Assembly: GCA_943737045.1 (NCBI GenBank)
Contig: CALSFV010000202.1
Location: 1,860,001 to 1,924,000, forward strand
Direction of reading: 5' to 3'
DNA: 64,000 bases
Source of the DNA: Parapristionchus giblindavisi
Taxonomy: Eukaryota; Nematoda; Chromadorea; Rhabditida; Diplogasteridae
A model generated the notes under the pieces. The model worked only from the letters and a program-made list of their open reading frames with translations. It had not been told where the DNA came from and made no database searches. The translations under genes and the position numbers were made by a program. This document shows, piece by piece, positions 23,282-38,600 of this stretch. Each line of letters opens with the position of its first letter. Positions within the stretch are counted from its first letter, which is position 1.

Positions 23282-26200
23282 TTAGACCCTCCGGACTGAA
23301 TTGGCCTCGAAAATATGAATTGTACGGAACAAAGAATGATTAGAATTCACGAAATCATTTATCCTGACTACGAGCCTTTTGCTAATAATGTGAATAATGT
23401 GATCTATGATAGAATAGATAAAATAGGAATATAGGAGTATAAATATAGGAACAGAAGCAAAAATGGAGTACAACTCGTGACTGTAAAATTCATAAATATT
23501 TAGTGACCTATTTTTAACGATTGGTTGAACTTTGTTGATCGTACAATGCTCTTCAGAGATGTGGTTAAACGAAAGATGAAACGTATTTGAACTCAATTCC
23601 GCGCGCTCTCTCGAGAGTGGCGAGATAGCGTGCGGAAATGAGAGAGTGCGATTGAGCGCGCTCATTGAAACATAAAAAACTCCTCGCGATCACGGGCTGA
23701 GCCTACTTGTGCATTTTCCTGTGTACGAGCATCACTTCGAGTAAAATGACATAATAAAGCTACATATCACTGTGTATTTCTAGAAATTTAATTTTCGATT
23801 TATGCAATTTACAAATATCTCCATGTGGCCAATCTCCTGGGTTGGGTTCCCGGTCGTTTCACCGCCTCCGCCCCACCAAGGCGACCGAAAGGGGAATTGG
23901 TAGTTCCAAGATCATGCGGTAAAAATAGGTCCGAAGAAGAGATTAGACCCTCCGGACTGAATTGGCCTCGAAAATATGAATTGTACGGAACAAAGAATGA
24001 TTAGAATTCACGAAATCATTTATCCTGACTACGAGCCTTTTGCTAATAATGTGAATAATGTGATCTATGATAGAATAGATAAAATAGGAATATAGGAGTA
24101 TAAATATAGGAACAGAAGCAAAAATGGAGTACAACTCGTGACTGTAAAATTCATAAATATTTAGTGACCTATTTTTAACGATTGGTTGAACGTTGTTGAT
24201 CGTACAATGCTCTTCAGAGATGTGGTTAAACGAAAGATGAAACGTATTTGAACTCAATTCCGCGTGCTCTCTCGAGAGTGGCGAGATAGCGTGCGGAAAT
24301 GAGAGAGTGCGATTGAGCGCGCTCATTGAAACATAAAAAACTCCTCGCGATCACGGGCTGAGCCTACTTGTGCATTTTCCTGTGTACGAGCATCACTTCG
24401 AGTAAAATGACATAATAAAGCTACATATAACTGTGTATTTCTAGAAATTTAATTTTCGATTTATGCAATTTACAAATATCTCCATGTGGCCAATCTCCTG
24501 GGTTGGGTTCCCGGTCGTTTCACCGCCTCCGCCCCACCAAGGCGACCGAAAGGGGAATTGGTAGTTCCAAGATCATGCGGTAAAAATAGGTCCGAAGAAG
24601 AGATTAGACCCTCCGGACTGAATTGGCCTCGAAAATATGAATTGTACGGAACAAAGAATGATTAGAATTCACGAAATCATTTATCCTGACTACGAGCCTT
24701 TTGCTAATAATGTGAATAATGTGATCTATGATAGAATAGATAAAATAGGAATATAGGAGTATAAATATAGGAGATGTGGTTAAACGAAAGATGAAAAGCA
24801 AAAATGGAGTACAACTCGTGACTGTAAAATTCATAAATATTTAGTGACCTATTTTTAACGATTGGTTGAACTTTGTTGATCGTACAATGCTCTTCAGAGA
24901 TGTGGTTAAACGAAAGATGAAACGTATTTGAACTCAATTCCGCGTGCTCTCTCGAGAGTGGCGAGATAGCGTGCGGAAATGAGAGAGTGCGATTGAGCGC
25001 GCTCATTGAAACATAAAAAACTCCTCGCGATCACGGGCTGAGCCTACTTGTGCATTTTCCTGTGTACGAGCATCACTTCGAGTAAAATGACATAATAAAG
25101 CTACATATAACTGTGTATTTCTAGAAATTTAATTTTCGATTTATGCAATTTACAAATATCTCCATGTGGCCAATCTCCTGGGTTGGGTTCCCGGTCGTTT
25201 CACCGCCTCCGCCCCACCAAGGCGACCGAAAGGGGAATTGGTAGTTCCAAGATCATGCGGTAAAAATAGGTCCGAAGAAGAGATTAGACCCTCCGGACTG
25301 AATTGGCCTCGAAAATATGAATTGTACGGAACAAAGAATGATTAGAATTCACGAAATCATTTATCCTGACTACGAGCCTTTTGCTAATAATGTGAATAAT
25401 GTGATCTATGATAGAATAGATAAAATAGGAATATAGGAGTATAAATATAGGAGATGTGGTTAAACGAAAGATGAAAAGCAAAAATGGAGTACAACTCGTG
25501 ACTGTAAAATACATAAATATTTAGTGACCTATTTTTAACGATTGGTTGAACTTTGTTGATCGTACAATGCTCTTCAGAGATGTGGTTAAACGAAAGATGA
25601 AACGTATTTGAACTCAATTCCGCGCGCTCTCTCGAGAGTGGCGAGATAGCGTGCGGAAATGAGAGAGTGCGATTGAGCGCGCTCATTGAAACATAAAAAA
25701 CTCCTCGCGATCACGGGCTGAGCCTACTTGTGCATTTTCCTGTGTACGAGCATCACTTCGAGTAAAATGACATAATAAAGCTACATATCACTGTGTATTT
25801 CTAGAAATTTAATTTTCGATTTAGGCAATTTACAAATATCTCCATGTGGCCAATTTCCTGGGTTGGGTTCCCGGTCGTTTCACCGCCTCCGCCCCACCAA
25901 GGCGACCGAAAGGGGAATTGGTAGTTCCAAGATCATGCGGTAAAAATAGGTCCGAAGAAGAGATTAGACCCTCCGGACTGAATTGGCCTCGAAAATATGA
26001 ATTGTACGGAACAAAGAATGATTAGAACTCACGAAATCATTTATCCTGACTACGAGCCTTTTGCTAATAATGTGAATAATGTGATCTATGATAGAATAGA
26101 TAAAATAGGAATATAGGAGTATAAATATAGGAGATGTGGTTAAACGAAAGATGAAAAGCAAAAATGGAGTACAACTCGTGACTGTAAAATTCATAAATAT

Positions 26201-27304
26201 TTAGTGACCTATTTTTAACGATTGGTTGAACTTTGTTGATCGTACAATGCTCTTCAGAGATGTGGTTAAACGAAAGATGAAACGTATTTGAACTCAATTC
26301 CGCGCGCTCTCTCGAGAGTGGCGAGATAGCGTGCGGAAATGAGAGAGTGCGATTGAGCGCGCTCATTGAAACATAAAAAACTCCTCGCGATCACGGGCTG
26401 AGCCTACTTGTGCATTTTCCTGTGTACGAGCATCACTTCGAGTAAAATGACATAATAAAGCTACATATCACTGTGTATTTCTAGAAATTTAATTTTCGAT
26501 TTATGCAATTTACAAATATCTCCATGTGGCCAATCTCCTGGGTTGGGTTCCCGGTCGTTTCACCGCCTCCGCCCCACCAAGGCGACCGAAAGGGGAATTG
26601 GTAGTTCCAAGATCATGCGGTAAAAATAGGTCCGAAGAAGAGATTAGACCCTCCGGACTGAATTGGCCTCGAAAATATGAATTGTACGGAACAAAGAATG
26701 ATTAGAATTCACGAAATCATTTATCCTGACTACGAGCCTTTTGCTAATAATGTGAATAATGTGATCTATGATAGAATAGATAAAATAGGAATATAGGAGT
26801 ATAAATATAGGAACAGAAGCAAAAATGGAGTACAACTCGTGACTGTAAAATTCATAAATATTTAGTGACCTATTTTTAACGATTGGTTGAACTTTGTTGA
26901 TCGTACAATGCTCTTCAGAGATGTGGTTAAACGAAAGATGAAACGTATTTGAACTCAATTCCGCGCGCTCTCTCGAGAGTGGCGAGATAGCGTGCGGAAA
27001 TGAGAGAGTGCGATTGAGCGCGCTCATTGAAACATAAAAAACTCCTCGCGATCACGGGCTGAGCCTACTTGTGCATTTTCCTGTGTACGAGCATCACTTC
27101 GAGTAAAATGACATAATAAAGCTACATATCACTGTGTATTTCTAGAAATTTAATTTTCGATTTATGCAATTTACAAATATCTCCATGTGGCCAATCTCCT
27201 GGGTTGGGTTCCCGGTCGTTTCACCGCCTCCGCCCCACCAAGGCGACCGAAAGGGGAATTGGTAGTTCCAAGATCATGCGGTAAAAATAGGTCCGAAGAA
27301 GAGA

Positions 27305-29988
27305 TTAGACCCTCCGGACTGAATTGGCCTCGAAAATATGAATTGTACGGAACAAAGAATGATTAGAATTCACGAAATCATTTATCCTGACTACGAGCCT
27401 TTTGCTAATAATGTGAATAATGTGATCTATGATAGAATAGATAAAATAGGAATATAGGAGTATAAATATAGGAGATGTGGTTAAACGAAAGATGAAAAGC
27501 AAAAATGGAGTACAACTCGTGACTGTAAAATTCATAAATATTTAGTGACCTATTTTTAACGATTGGTTGAACTTTGTTGATCGTACAATGCTCTTCAGAG
27601 ATGTGGTTAAACGAAAGATGAAACGTATTTGAACTCAATTCCGCGCGCTCTCTCGAGAGTGGCGAGATAGCGTGCGGAAATGAGAGAGTGCGATTGAGCG
27701 CGCTCATTGAAACATAAAAAAACTCCTCGCGATCACGGGCTGAGCCTACTTGTGCATTTTCCTGTGTACAAGCATCACTTCGAGTAAAATGACATAATAA
27801 AGCTACATATCACTGTGTATTTCTAGAAATTTAATTTTCGATTTATGCAATTTACAAATATCTCCATGTGGCCAATCTCCTGGGTTGGGTTCCCGGTCGT
27901 TTCACCGCCTCCGCCCCACCAAGGCGACCGAAAGGGGAATTGGTAGTTCCAAGATCATGCGGTAAAAATAGGTCCGAAGAAGAGATTAGACCCTCCGGAC
28001 TGAATTGGCCTCGAAAATATGAATTGTACGGAACAAAGAATGATTAGAATTCACGAAATCATTTATCCTGACTACGAGCCTTTTGCTAATAATGTGAATA
28101 ATGTGATCTATGATAGAATAGATAAAATAGGAATATAGGAGTATAAATATAGGAACAGAAGCAAAAATGGAGTACAACTCGTGACTGTAAAATTCATAAA
28201 TATTTAGTGACCTATTTTTAACGATTGGTTGAACTTTGTTGATCGTACAATGCTCTTCAGAGATGTGGTTAAACGAAAGATGAAACGTATTTGAACTCAA
28301 TTCCGCGCGCTCTCTCGAGAGTGGCGAGATAGCGTGCGGAAATGAGAGAGTGCGATTGAGCGCGCTCATTGAAACATAAAAAACTCCTCGCGATCACGGG
28401 CTGAGCCTACTTGTGCATTTTCCTGTGTACGAGCATCACTTCGAGTAAAATGACATAATAAAGCTACATATCACTGTGTATTTCTAGAAATTTAATTTTC
28501 GATTTATGCAATTTACAAATATCTCCATGTGGCCAATCTCCTGGGTTGGGTTCCCGGTCGTTTCACCGCCTCCGCCCCACCAAGGCGACCGAAAGGGGAA
28601 TTGGTAGTTCCAAGATCATGCGGTAAAAATAGGTCCGAAGAAGAGATTAGACCCTCCGGACTGAATTGGCCTCGAAAATATGAATTGTACGGAACAAAGA
28701 ATGATTAGAATTCACGAAATCATTTATCCTGACTACGAGCCTTTTGCTAATAATGTGAATAATGTGATCTATGATAGAATAGATAAAATAGGAATATAGG
28801 AGTATAAATATAGGAGATGTGGTTAAACGAAAGATGAAAAGCAAAAATGGAGTACAACTCGTGACTGTAAAATTCATAAATATTTAGTGACCTATTTTTA
28901 ACGATTGGTTGAACTTTGTTGATCGTACAATGCTCTTCAGAGATGTGGTTAAACGAAAGATGAAACGTATTTGAACTCAATTCCGCGCGCTCTCTCGAGA
29001 GTGGCGAGATAGCGTGCGGAAATGAGAGAGTGCGATTGAGCGCGCTCATTGAAACATAAAAAAACTCCTCGCGATCACGGGCTGAGCCTACTTGTGCATT
29101 TTCCTGTGTACAAGCATCACTTCGAGTAAAATGACATAATAAAGCTACATATCACTGTGTATTTCTAGAAATTTAATTTTCGATTTATGCAATTTACAAA
29201 TATCTCCATGTGGCCAATCTCCTGGGTTGGGTTCCCGGTCGTTTCACCGCCTCCGCCCCACCAAGGCGACCGAAAGGGGAATTGGTAGTTCCAAGATCAT
29301 GCGGTAAAAATAGGTCCGAAGAAGAGATTAGACCCTCCGGACTGAATTGGCCTCGAAAATATGAATTGTACGGAACAAAGAATGATTAGAATTCACGAAA
29401 TCATTTATCCTGACTACGAGCCTTTTGCTAATAATGTGAATAATGTGATCTATGATAGAATAGATAAAATAGGAATATAGGAGTATAAATATAGGAACAG
29501 AAGCAAAAATGGAGTACAACTCGTGACTGTAAAATTCATAAATATTTAGTGACCTATTTTTAACGATTGGTTGAACTTTGTTGATCGTACAATGCTCTTC
29601 AGAGATGTGGTTAAACGAAAGATGAAACGTATTTGAACTCAATTCCGCGCGCTCTCTCGAGAGTGGCGAGATAGCGTGCGGAAATGAGAGAGTGCGATTG
29701 AGCGCGCTCATTGAAACATAAAAAACTCCTCGCGATCACGGGCTGAGCCTACTTGTGCATTTTCCTGTGTACGAGCATCACTTCGAGTAAAATGACATAA
29801 TAAAGCTACATATCACTGTGTATTTCTAGAAATTTAATTTTCGATTTATGCAATTTACAAATATCTCCATGTGGCCAATCTCCTGGGTTGGGTTCCCGGT
29901 CGTTTCACCGCCTCCGCCCCACCAAGGCGACCGAAAGGGGAATTGGTAGTTCCAAGATCATGCGGTAAAAATAGGTCCGAAGAAGAGA
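27305..29988. repeat. Two copies of a 1342-bp B-A dimer
   Basis: 27305-28646 and 28647-29988 each consist of a 681-bp B unit with an A7 tract and the private variant TACAAGCATC, followed by a 661-bp A unit. Confidence 0.75.
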
Positions 29989-32690
29989 TTAGACCCTCCG
30001 GACTGAATTGGCCTCGAAAATATGAATTGTACGGAACAAAGAATGATTAGAATTCACGAAATCATTTATCCTGACTACGAGCCTTTTGCTAATAATGTGA
30101 ATAATGTGATCTATGATAGAATAGATAAAATAGGAATATAGGAGTATAAATATAGGAGATGTGGTTAAACGAAAGATGAAAAGCAAAAATGGAGTACAAC
30201 TCGTGACTGTAAAATTCATAAATATTTAGTGACCTATTTTTAACGATTGGTTGAACTTTGTTGATCGTACAATGCTCTTCAGAGATGTGGTTAAACGAAA
30301 GATGAAACGTATTTGAACTCAATTCCGCGCGCTCTCTCGAGAGTGGCGAGATAGCGTGCGGAAATGAGAGAGTGCGATTGAGCGCGCTCATTGAAACATA
30401 AAAAACTCCTCGCGATCACGGGCTGAGCCTACTTGTGCATTTTCCTGTGTACGAGCATCACTTCGAGTAAAATGACATAATAAAGCTACATATCACTGTG
30501 TATTTCTAGAAATTTAATTTTCGATTTATGCAATTTACAAATATCTCCATGTGGCCAATCTCCTGGGTTGGGTTCCCGGTCGTTTCACCGCCTCCGCCCC
30601 ACCAAGGCGACCGAAAGGGGAATTGGTAGTTCCAAGATCATGCGGTAAAAATAGGTCCGAAGAAGAGATTAGACCCTCCGGACTGAATTGGCCTCGAAAA
30701 TATGAATTGTACGGAACAAAGAATGATTAGAATTCACGAAATCATTTATCCTGACTACGAGCCTTTTGCTAATAATGTGAATAATGTGATCTATGATAGA
30801 ATAGATAAAATAGGAATATAGGAGTATAAATATAGGAGATGTGGTTAAACGAAAGATGAAAAGCAAAAATGGAGTACAACTCGTGACTGTAAAATTCATA
30901 AATATTTAGTGACCTATTTTTAACGATTGGTTGAACTTTGTTGATCGTACAATGCTCTTCAGAGATGTGGTTAAACGAAAGATGAAACGTATTTGAACTC
31001 AATTCCGCGCGCTCTCTCGAGAGTGGCGAGATAGCGTGCGGAAATGAGAGAGTGCTATTGAGCGCGCTCATTGAAACATAAAAAACTCCTCGCGATCACG
31101 GGCTGAGCCTACTTGTGCATTTTCCTGTGTACGAGCATCACTTCGAGTAAAATGACATAATAAAGCTACATATCACTGTGTATTTCTAGAAATTTAATTT
31201 TCGATTTAGGCAATTTACAAATATCTCCATGTGGCCAATCTCCTGGGTTGGGTTCCCGGTCGTTTCACCGCCTCCGCCCCACCAAGGCGACCGAAAGGGG
31301 AATTGGTAGTTCCAAGATCATGCGGTAAAAATAGGTCCGAAGAAGAGATTAGACCCTCCGGACTGAATTGGCCTCGAAAATATGAATTGTACGGAACAAA
31401 GAATGATTAGAATTCACGAAATCATTTATCCTGACTACGAGCCTTTTGCTAATAATGTGAATAATGTGATCTATGATAGAATAGATAAAATAGGAATATA
31501 GGAGTATAAATATAGGAGATGTGGTTAAACGAAAGATGAAAAGCAAAAATGGAGTACAACTCGTGACTGTAAAATTCATAAATATTTAGTGACCTATTTT
31601 TAACGATTGGTTGAACTTTGTTGATCGTACAATGCTCTTCAGAGATGTGGTTAAACGAAAGATGAAACGTATTTGAACTCAATTCCGCGCGCTCTCTCGA
31701 GAGTGGCGAGATAGCGTGCGGAAATGAGAGAGTGCGATTGAGCGCGCTCATTGAAACATAAAAAAACTCCTCGCGATCACGGGCTGAGCCTACTTGTGCA
31801 TTTTCCTGTGTACGAGCATCACTTCGAGTAAAATGACATAATAAAGCTACATATAACTGTGTATTTCTAGAAATTTAATTTTCGATTTATGCAATTTACA
31901 AATATCTCCATGTGGCCAATCTCCTGGGTTGGGTTCCCGGTCGTTTCACCGCCTCCGCCCCACCAAGGCGACCGAAAGGGGAATTGGTAGTTCCAAGATC
32001 ATGCGGTAAAAATAGGTCCGAAGAAGAGATTAGACCCTCCGGACTGAATTGGCCTCGAAAATATGAATTGTACGGAACAAAGAATGATTAGAATTCACGA
32101 AATCATTTATCCTGACTACGAGCCTTTTGCTAATAATGTGAATAATGTGATCTATGATAGAATAGATAAAATAGGAATATAGGAGTATAAATATAGGAAC
32201 AGAAGCAAAAATGGAGTACAACTCGTGACTGTAAAATTCATAAATATTTAGTGACCTATTTTTAACGATTGGTTGAACTTTGTTGATCGTACAATGCTCT
32301 TCAGAGATGTGGTTAAACGAAAGATGAAACGTATTTGAACTCAATTCCGCGCGCTCTCTCGAGAGTGGCGAGATAGCGTGCGGAAATGAGAGAGTGCGAT
32401 TTAGCGCGCTCATTGAAACATAAAAAACTCCTCGCGATCACGGGCTGAGCCTACTTGTGCATTTTCCTGTGTACGAGCATCACTTCGAGTAAAATGACAT
32501 AATAAAGCTACATATCACTGTGTATTTCTAGAAATTTAATTTTCGATTTATGCAATTTACAAATATCTCCATGTGGCCAATCTCCTGGGTTGGGTTCCCG
32601 GTCGTTTCACCGCCTCCGCCCCACCAAGGCGACCGAAAGGGGAATTGGTAGTTCCAAGATCATGCGGTAAAAATAGGTCCGAAGAAGAGA

Positions 32691-35600
32691 TTAGACCCTC
32701 CGGACTGAATTGGCCTCGAAAATATGAATTGTACGGAACAAAGAATGATTAGAATTCACGAAATCATTTATCCTGACTACGAGCCTTTTGCTTTGCTGAT
32801 CGTACAATGCTCTTCAGAGATGTGGTTAAACGAAAGATGAAACGTATTTGAACTCAATTCCGCGCGCTCTCTCGAGAGTGGCGAGATAGCGTGCGGAAAT
32901 GAGAGAGTGCGATTGAGCGCGCTCATTGAAACATAAAAAACTCCTCGCGATCACGGGCTGAGCCTACTTGTGCATTTTCCTGTGTACGAGCATCACTTCG
33001 AGTAAAATGACATAATAAAGCTACATATCACTGTGTATTTCTAGAAATTTAATTTTCGATTTATGCAATTTACAAATATCTCCATGTGGCCAATCTCCTG
33101 GGTTGGGTTCCCGGTCGTTTCACCGCCTCCGCCCCACCAAGGCGACCGAAAGGGGAATTGGTAGTTCCAAGATCATGCGGTAAAAATAGGTCCGAAGAAG
33201 AGATTAGACCCTCCGGACTGAATTGGCCTCGAAAATATGAATTGTACGGAACAAAGAATGATTAGAATTCACGAAATCATTTATCCTGACTACGAGCCTT
33301 TTGCTAATAATGTGAATAATGTGATCTATGATAGAATAGATAAAATAGGAATATAGGAGTATAAATATAGGAACAGAAGCAAAAATAGAGTACAACTCGT
33401 GACTGTAAAATTCATAAATATTTAGTGACCTATTTTTAACGATTGGTTGAACTTTGTTGATCGTACAATGCTCTTCAGAGATGTGGTTAAACGAAAGATG
33501 AAACGTATTTGAACTCAATACCGCGCGCTCTCTCGAGAGTGGCGAGATAGCGTGCGGAAATGAGAGAGTGCGATTGAGCGCGCTCATTGAAACATAAAAA
33601 ACTCCTCGCGATCACGGGCTGAGCCTACTTGTGCATTTTCCTGTGTACGAGCATCACTTCGAGTAAAATGACATAATAAAGCTACATATCACTGTGTATT
33701 TCTAGAAATTTAATTTTCGATTTATGCAATTTACAAATATCTCCATGTGGCCAATCTCCTGGGTTGGGTTCCCGGTCGTTTCACCGCCTCCGCCCCACCA
33801 AGGCGACCGAAAGGGGAATTGGTAGTTCCAAGATCATGCGGTAAAAATAGGTCCGAAGAAGAGATTAGACCCTCCGGACTGAATTGGCCTCGAAAATATG
33901 AATTGTACGGAACAAAGAATGATTAGAATTCACGAAATCATTTATCCTGACTACGAGCCTTTTGCTTTGCTGATCGTACAATGCTCTTCAGAGATGTGGT
34001 TAAACGAAAGATGAAACGTATTTGAACTCAATTTCGCGCGCTCTCTCGAGAGTGGCGAGATAGCGTGCGGAAATGAGAGAGTGCGATTGAGCGCGCTCAT
34101 TGAAACATAAAAAACTCCTCGCGATCACGGGCTGAGCCTACTTGTGCATTTTCCTGTGTACGAGCATCACTTCGAGTAAAATGACATAATAAAGCTACAT
34201 ATCACTGTGTATTTCTAGAAATTTAATTTTCGATTTATGCAATTTACAAATATCTCCATGTGGTCAATCTCCTGGGTTGGGTTCCCGGTCGTTTCACCGC
34301 CTCCGCCCCACCAAGGCGACCGAAAGGGGAATTGGTAGTTCCAAGATCATGCGGTAAAAATAGGTCCGAAGAAGAGATTAGACCCTCCGGACTGAATTGG
34401 CCTCGAAAATATGAATTGTACGGAACAAAGAATGATTAGAATTCACGAAATCATTTATCCTGACTACGAGCCTTTTGCTAATAATGTGAATAATGTGATC
34501 TATGATAGAATAGATAAAATAGGAATATAGGAGTATAAATATAGGAACAGAAGCAAAAATGGAGTACAACTCGTGACTGTAAAATTCATAAATATTTAGT
34601 GACCTATTTTTAACGATTGGTTGAACTTTGTTGATCGTACAATGCTCTTCAGAGATGTGGTTAAACGAAAGATGAAACGTATTTGAACTCAATTCCGCGC
34701 GCTCTCTCGAGAGTGGCGAGATAGCGTGCGGAAATGAGAGAGTGCGATTGAGCGCGCTCATTGAAACATAAAAAACTCCTCGCGATCACGGGCTGAGCCT
34801 ACTTGTGCATTTTCCTGTGTACGAGCATCACTTCGAGTAAAATGACATAATAAAGCTACATATCACTGTGTATTTCTAGAAATTTAATTTTCGATTTATG
34901 CAATTTACAAATATCTCCATGTGGCCAATCTCCTGGGTTGGGTTCCCGGTCGTTTCACCGCCTCCGCCCCACCAAGGCGACCGAAAGGGGAATTGGTAGT
35001 TCCAAGATCATGCGGTAAAAATAGGTCCGAAGAAGAGATTAGACCCTCCGGACTGAATTGGCCTCGAAAATATGAATTGTACGGAACAAAGAATGATTAG
35101 AATTCACGAAATCATTTATCCTGACTACGAGCCTTTTGCTAATAATGTGAATAATGTGATCTATGATAGAATAGATAAAATAGGAATATAGGAGTATAAA
35201 TATAGGAGATGTGGTTAAACGAAAGATGAAAAGCAAAAATGGAGTACAACTCGTGACTGTAAAATTCATAAATATTTAGTGACCTATTTTTAACGATTGG
35301 TTGAACTTTGTTGATCGTACAATGCTCTTCAGAGATGTGGTTAAACGAAAGATGAAACGTATTTGAACTCAATTCCGCGCGCTCTCTCGAGAGTGGCGAG
35401 ATAGCGTGCGGAAATGAGAGAGTGCGATTGAGCGCGCTCATTGAAACATAAAAAAACTCCTCGCGATCACGGGCTGAGCCTACTTGTGCATTTTCCTGTG
35501 TACGAGCATCACTTCGAGTAAAATGACATAATAAAGCTACATATAACTGTGTATTTCTAGAAATTTAATTTTCGATTTATGCAATTTACAAATATCTCCA

Positions 35601-38600
35601 TGTGGCCAATCTCCTGGGTTGGGTTCCCGGTCGTTTCACCGCCTCCGCCCCACCAAGGCGACCGAAAGGGGAATTGGTAGTTCCAAGATCATGCGGTAAA
35701 AATAGGTCCGAAGAAGAGATTAGACCCTCCGGACTGAATTGGCCTCGAAAATATGAATTGTACGGAACAAAGAATGATTAGAATTCACGAAATCATTTAT
35801 CCTGACTACGAGCCTTTTGCTTTGCTGATCGTACAATGCTCTTCAGAGATGTGGTTAAACGAAAGATGAAACGTATTTGAACTCAATTCCGCGCGCTCTC
35901 TCGAGAGTGGCGAGATAGCGTGCGGAAATGAGAGAGTGCGATTGAGCGCGCTCATTGAAACATAAAAAACTCCTCGCGATCACGGGCTGAGCCTACTTGT
36001 GCATTTTCCTGTGTACGAGCATCACTTCGAGTAAAATGACATAATAAAGCTACATATCACTGTGTATTTCTAGAAATTTAATTTTCGATTTATGCAATTT
36101 ACAAATATCTCCATGTGGCCAATCTCCTGGGTTGGGTTCCCGGTCGTTTCACCGCCTCCGCCCCACCAAGGCGACCGAAAGGGGAATTGGTAGTTCCAAG
36201 ATCATGCGGTAAAAATAGGTCCGAAGAAGAGATTAGACCCTCCGGACTGAATTGGCCTCGAAAATATGAATTGTACGGAACAAAGAATGATTAGAATTCA
36301 CGAAATCATTTATCCTGACTACGAGCCTTTTGCTAATAATGTGAATAATGTGATCTATGATAGAATAGATAAAATAGGAATATAGGAGTATAAATATAGG
36401 AACAGAAGCAAAAATAGAGTACAACTCGTGACTGTAAAATTCATAAATATTTAGTGACCTATTTTTAACGATTGGTTGAACTTTGTTGATCGTACAATGC
36501 TCTTCAGAGATGTGGTTAAACGAAAGATGAAACGTATTTGAACTCAATACCGCGCGCTCTCTCGAGAGTGGCGAGATAGCGTGCGGAAATGAGAGAGTGC
36601 GATTGAGCGCGCTCATTGAAACATAAAAAACTCCTCGCGATCACGGGCTGAGCCTACTTGTGCATTTTCCTGTGTACGAGCATCACTTCGAGTAAAATGA
36701 CATAATAAAGCTACATATCACTGTGTATTTCTAGAAATTTAATTTTCGATTTATGCAATTTACAAATATCTCCATGTGGCCAATCTCCTGGGTTGGGTTC
36801 CCGGTCGTTTCACCGCCTCCGCCCCACCAAGGCGACCGAAAGGGGAATTGGTAGTTCCAAGATCATGCGGTAAAAATAGGTCCGAAGAAGAGATTAGACC
36901 CTCCGGACTGAATTGGCCTCGAAAATATGAATTGTACGGAACAAAGAATGATTAGAATTCACGAAATCATTTATCCTGACTACGAGCCTTTTGCTTTGCT
37001 GATCGTACAATGCTCTTCAGAGATGTGGTTAAACGAAAGATGAAACGTATTTGAACTCAATTTCGCGCGCTCTCTCGAGAGTGGCGAGATAGCGTGCGGA
37101 AATGAGAGAGTGCGATTGAGCGCGCTCATTGAAACATAAAAAACTCCTCGCGATCACGGGCTGAGCCTACTTGTGCATTTTCCTGTGTACGAGCATCACT
37201 TCGAGTAAAATGACATAATAAAGCTACATATCACTGTGTATTTCTAGAAATTTAATTTTCGATTTATGCAATTTACAAATATCTCCATGTGGCCAATCTC
37301 CTGGGTTGGGTTCCCGGTCGTTTCACCGCCTCCGCCCCACCAAGGCGACTGAAAGGGGAATTGGTAGTTCCAAGATCATGCGGTAAAAATAGGTCCGAAG
37401 AAGAGATTAGACCCTCCGGACTGAATTGGCCTCGAAAATATGAATTGTACGGAACAAAGAATGATTAGAATTCACGAAATCATTTATCCTGACTACGAGC
37501 CTTTTGCTAATAATGTGAATAATGTGATCTATGATAGAATAGATAAAATAGGAATATAGGAGTATAAATATAGGAACAGAAGCAAAAATGGAGTACAACT
37601 CGTGACTGTAAAATTCATAAATATTTAGTGACCTATTTTTAACGATTGGTTGAACTTTGTTGATCGTACAATGCTCTTCAGAGATGTGGTTAAACGAAAG
37701 ATGAAACGTATTTGAACTCAATACCGCGCGCTCTCTCGAGAGTGGCGAGATAGCGTGCGGAAATGAGAGAGTGCGATTGAGCGCGCTCATTGAAACATAA
37801 AAAACTCCTCGCGATCACGGGCTGAGCCTACTTGTGCATTTTCCTGTGTACGAGCATCACTTCGAGTAAAATGACATAATAAAGCTACATATCACTGTGT
37901 ATTTCTAGAAATTTAATTTTCGATTTATGCAATTTACAAATATCTCCATGTGGCCAATCTCCTGGGTTGGGTTCCCGGTCGTTTCACCGCCTCCGCCCCA
38001 CCAAGGCGACCGAAAGGGGAATTGGTAGTTCCAAGATCATGCGGTAAAAATAGGTCCGAAGAAGAGATTAGACCCTCCGGACTGAATTGGCCTCGAAAAT
38101 ATGAATTGTACGGAACAAAGAATGATTAGAATTCACGAAATCATTTATCCTGACTACGAGCCTTTTGCTTTGCTGATCGTACAATGCTCTTCAGAGATGT
38201 GGTTAAACGAAAGATGAAACGTATTGAACTCAATTTCGCGCGCTCTCTCGAGAGTGGCGAGATAGCGTGCGGAAATGAGAGAGTGCGATTGAGCGCGCTC
38301 ATTGAAACATAAAAAACTCCTCGCGATCACGGGCTGAGCCTACTTGTGCATTTTCCTGTGTACGAGCATCACTTCGAGTAAAATGACATAATAAAGCTAC
38401 ATATCACTGTGTATTTCTAGAAATTTAATTTTCGATTTATGCAATTTACAAATATCTCCATGTGGCCAATCTCCTGGGTTGGGTTCCCGGTCGTTTCACC
38501 GCCTCCGCCCCACCAAGGCGACCGAAAGGGGAATTGGTAGTTCCAAGATCATGCGGTAAAAATAGGTCCGAAGAAGAGATTAGACCCTCCGGACTGAATT

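Larger units (their letters stand above)
18579..32690. repeat. Proximal satellite zone: A and B units only
   Basis: Twenty-one intervals, nine A and twelve B, and no C. The first unit has edge variants (TTATACCC at the landmark, GGTCCAAAG). Dimers are visible: a variant GAGAGCGTGCGG recurs 1360 bp apart (about 19600 and 20960), and TACAAGCATC recurs 1341-1342 bp apart (about 27768 and 29109). Confidence 0.9.
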
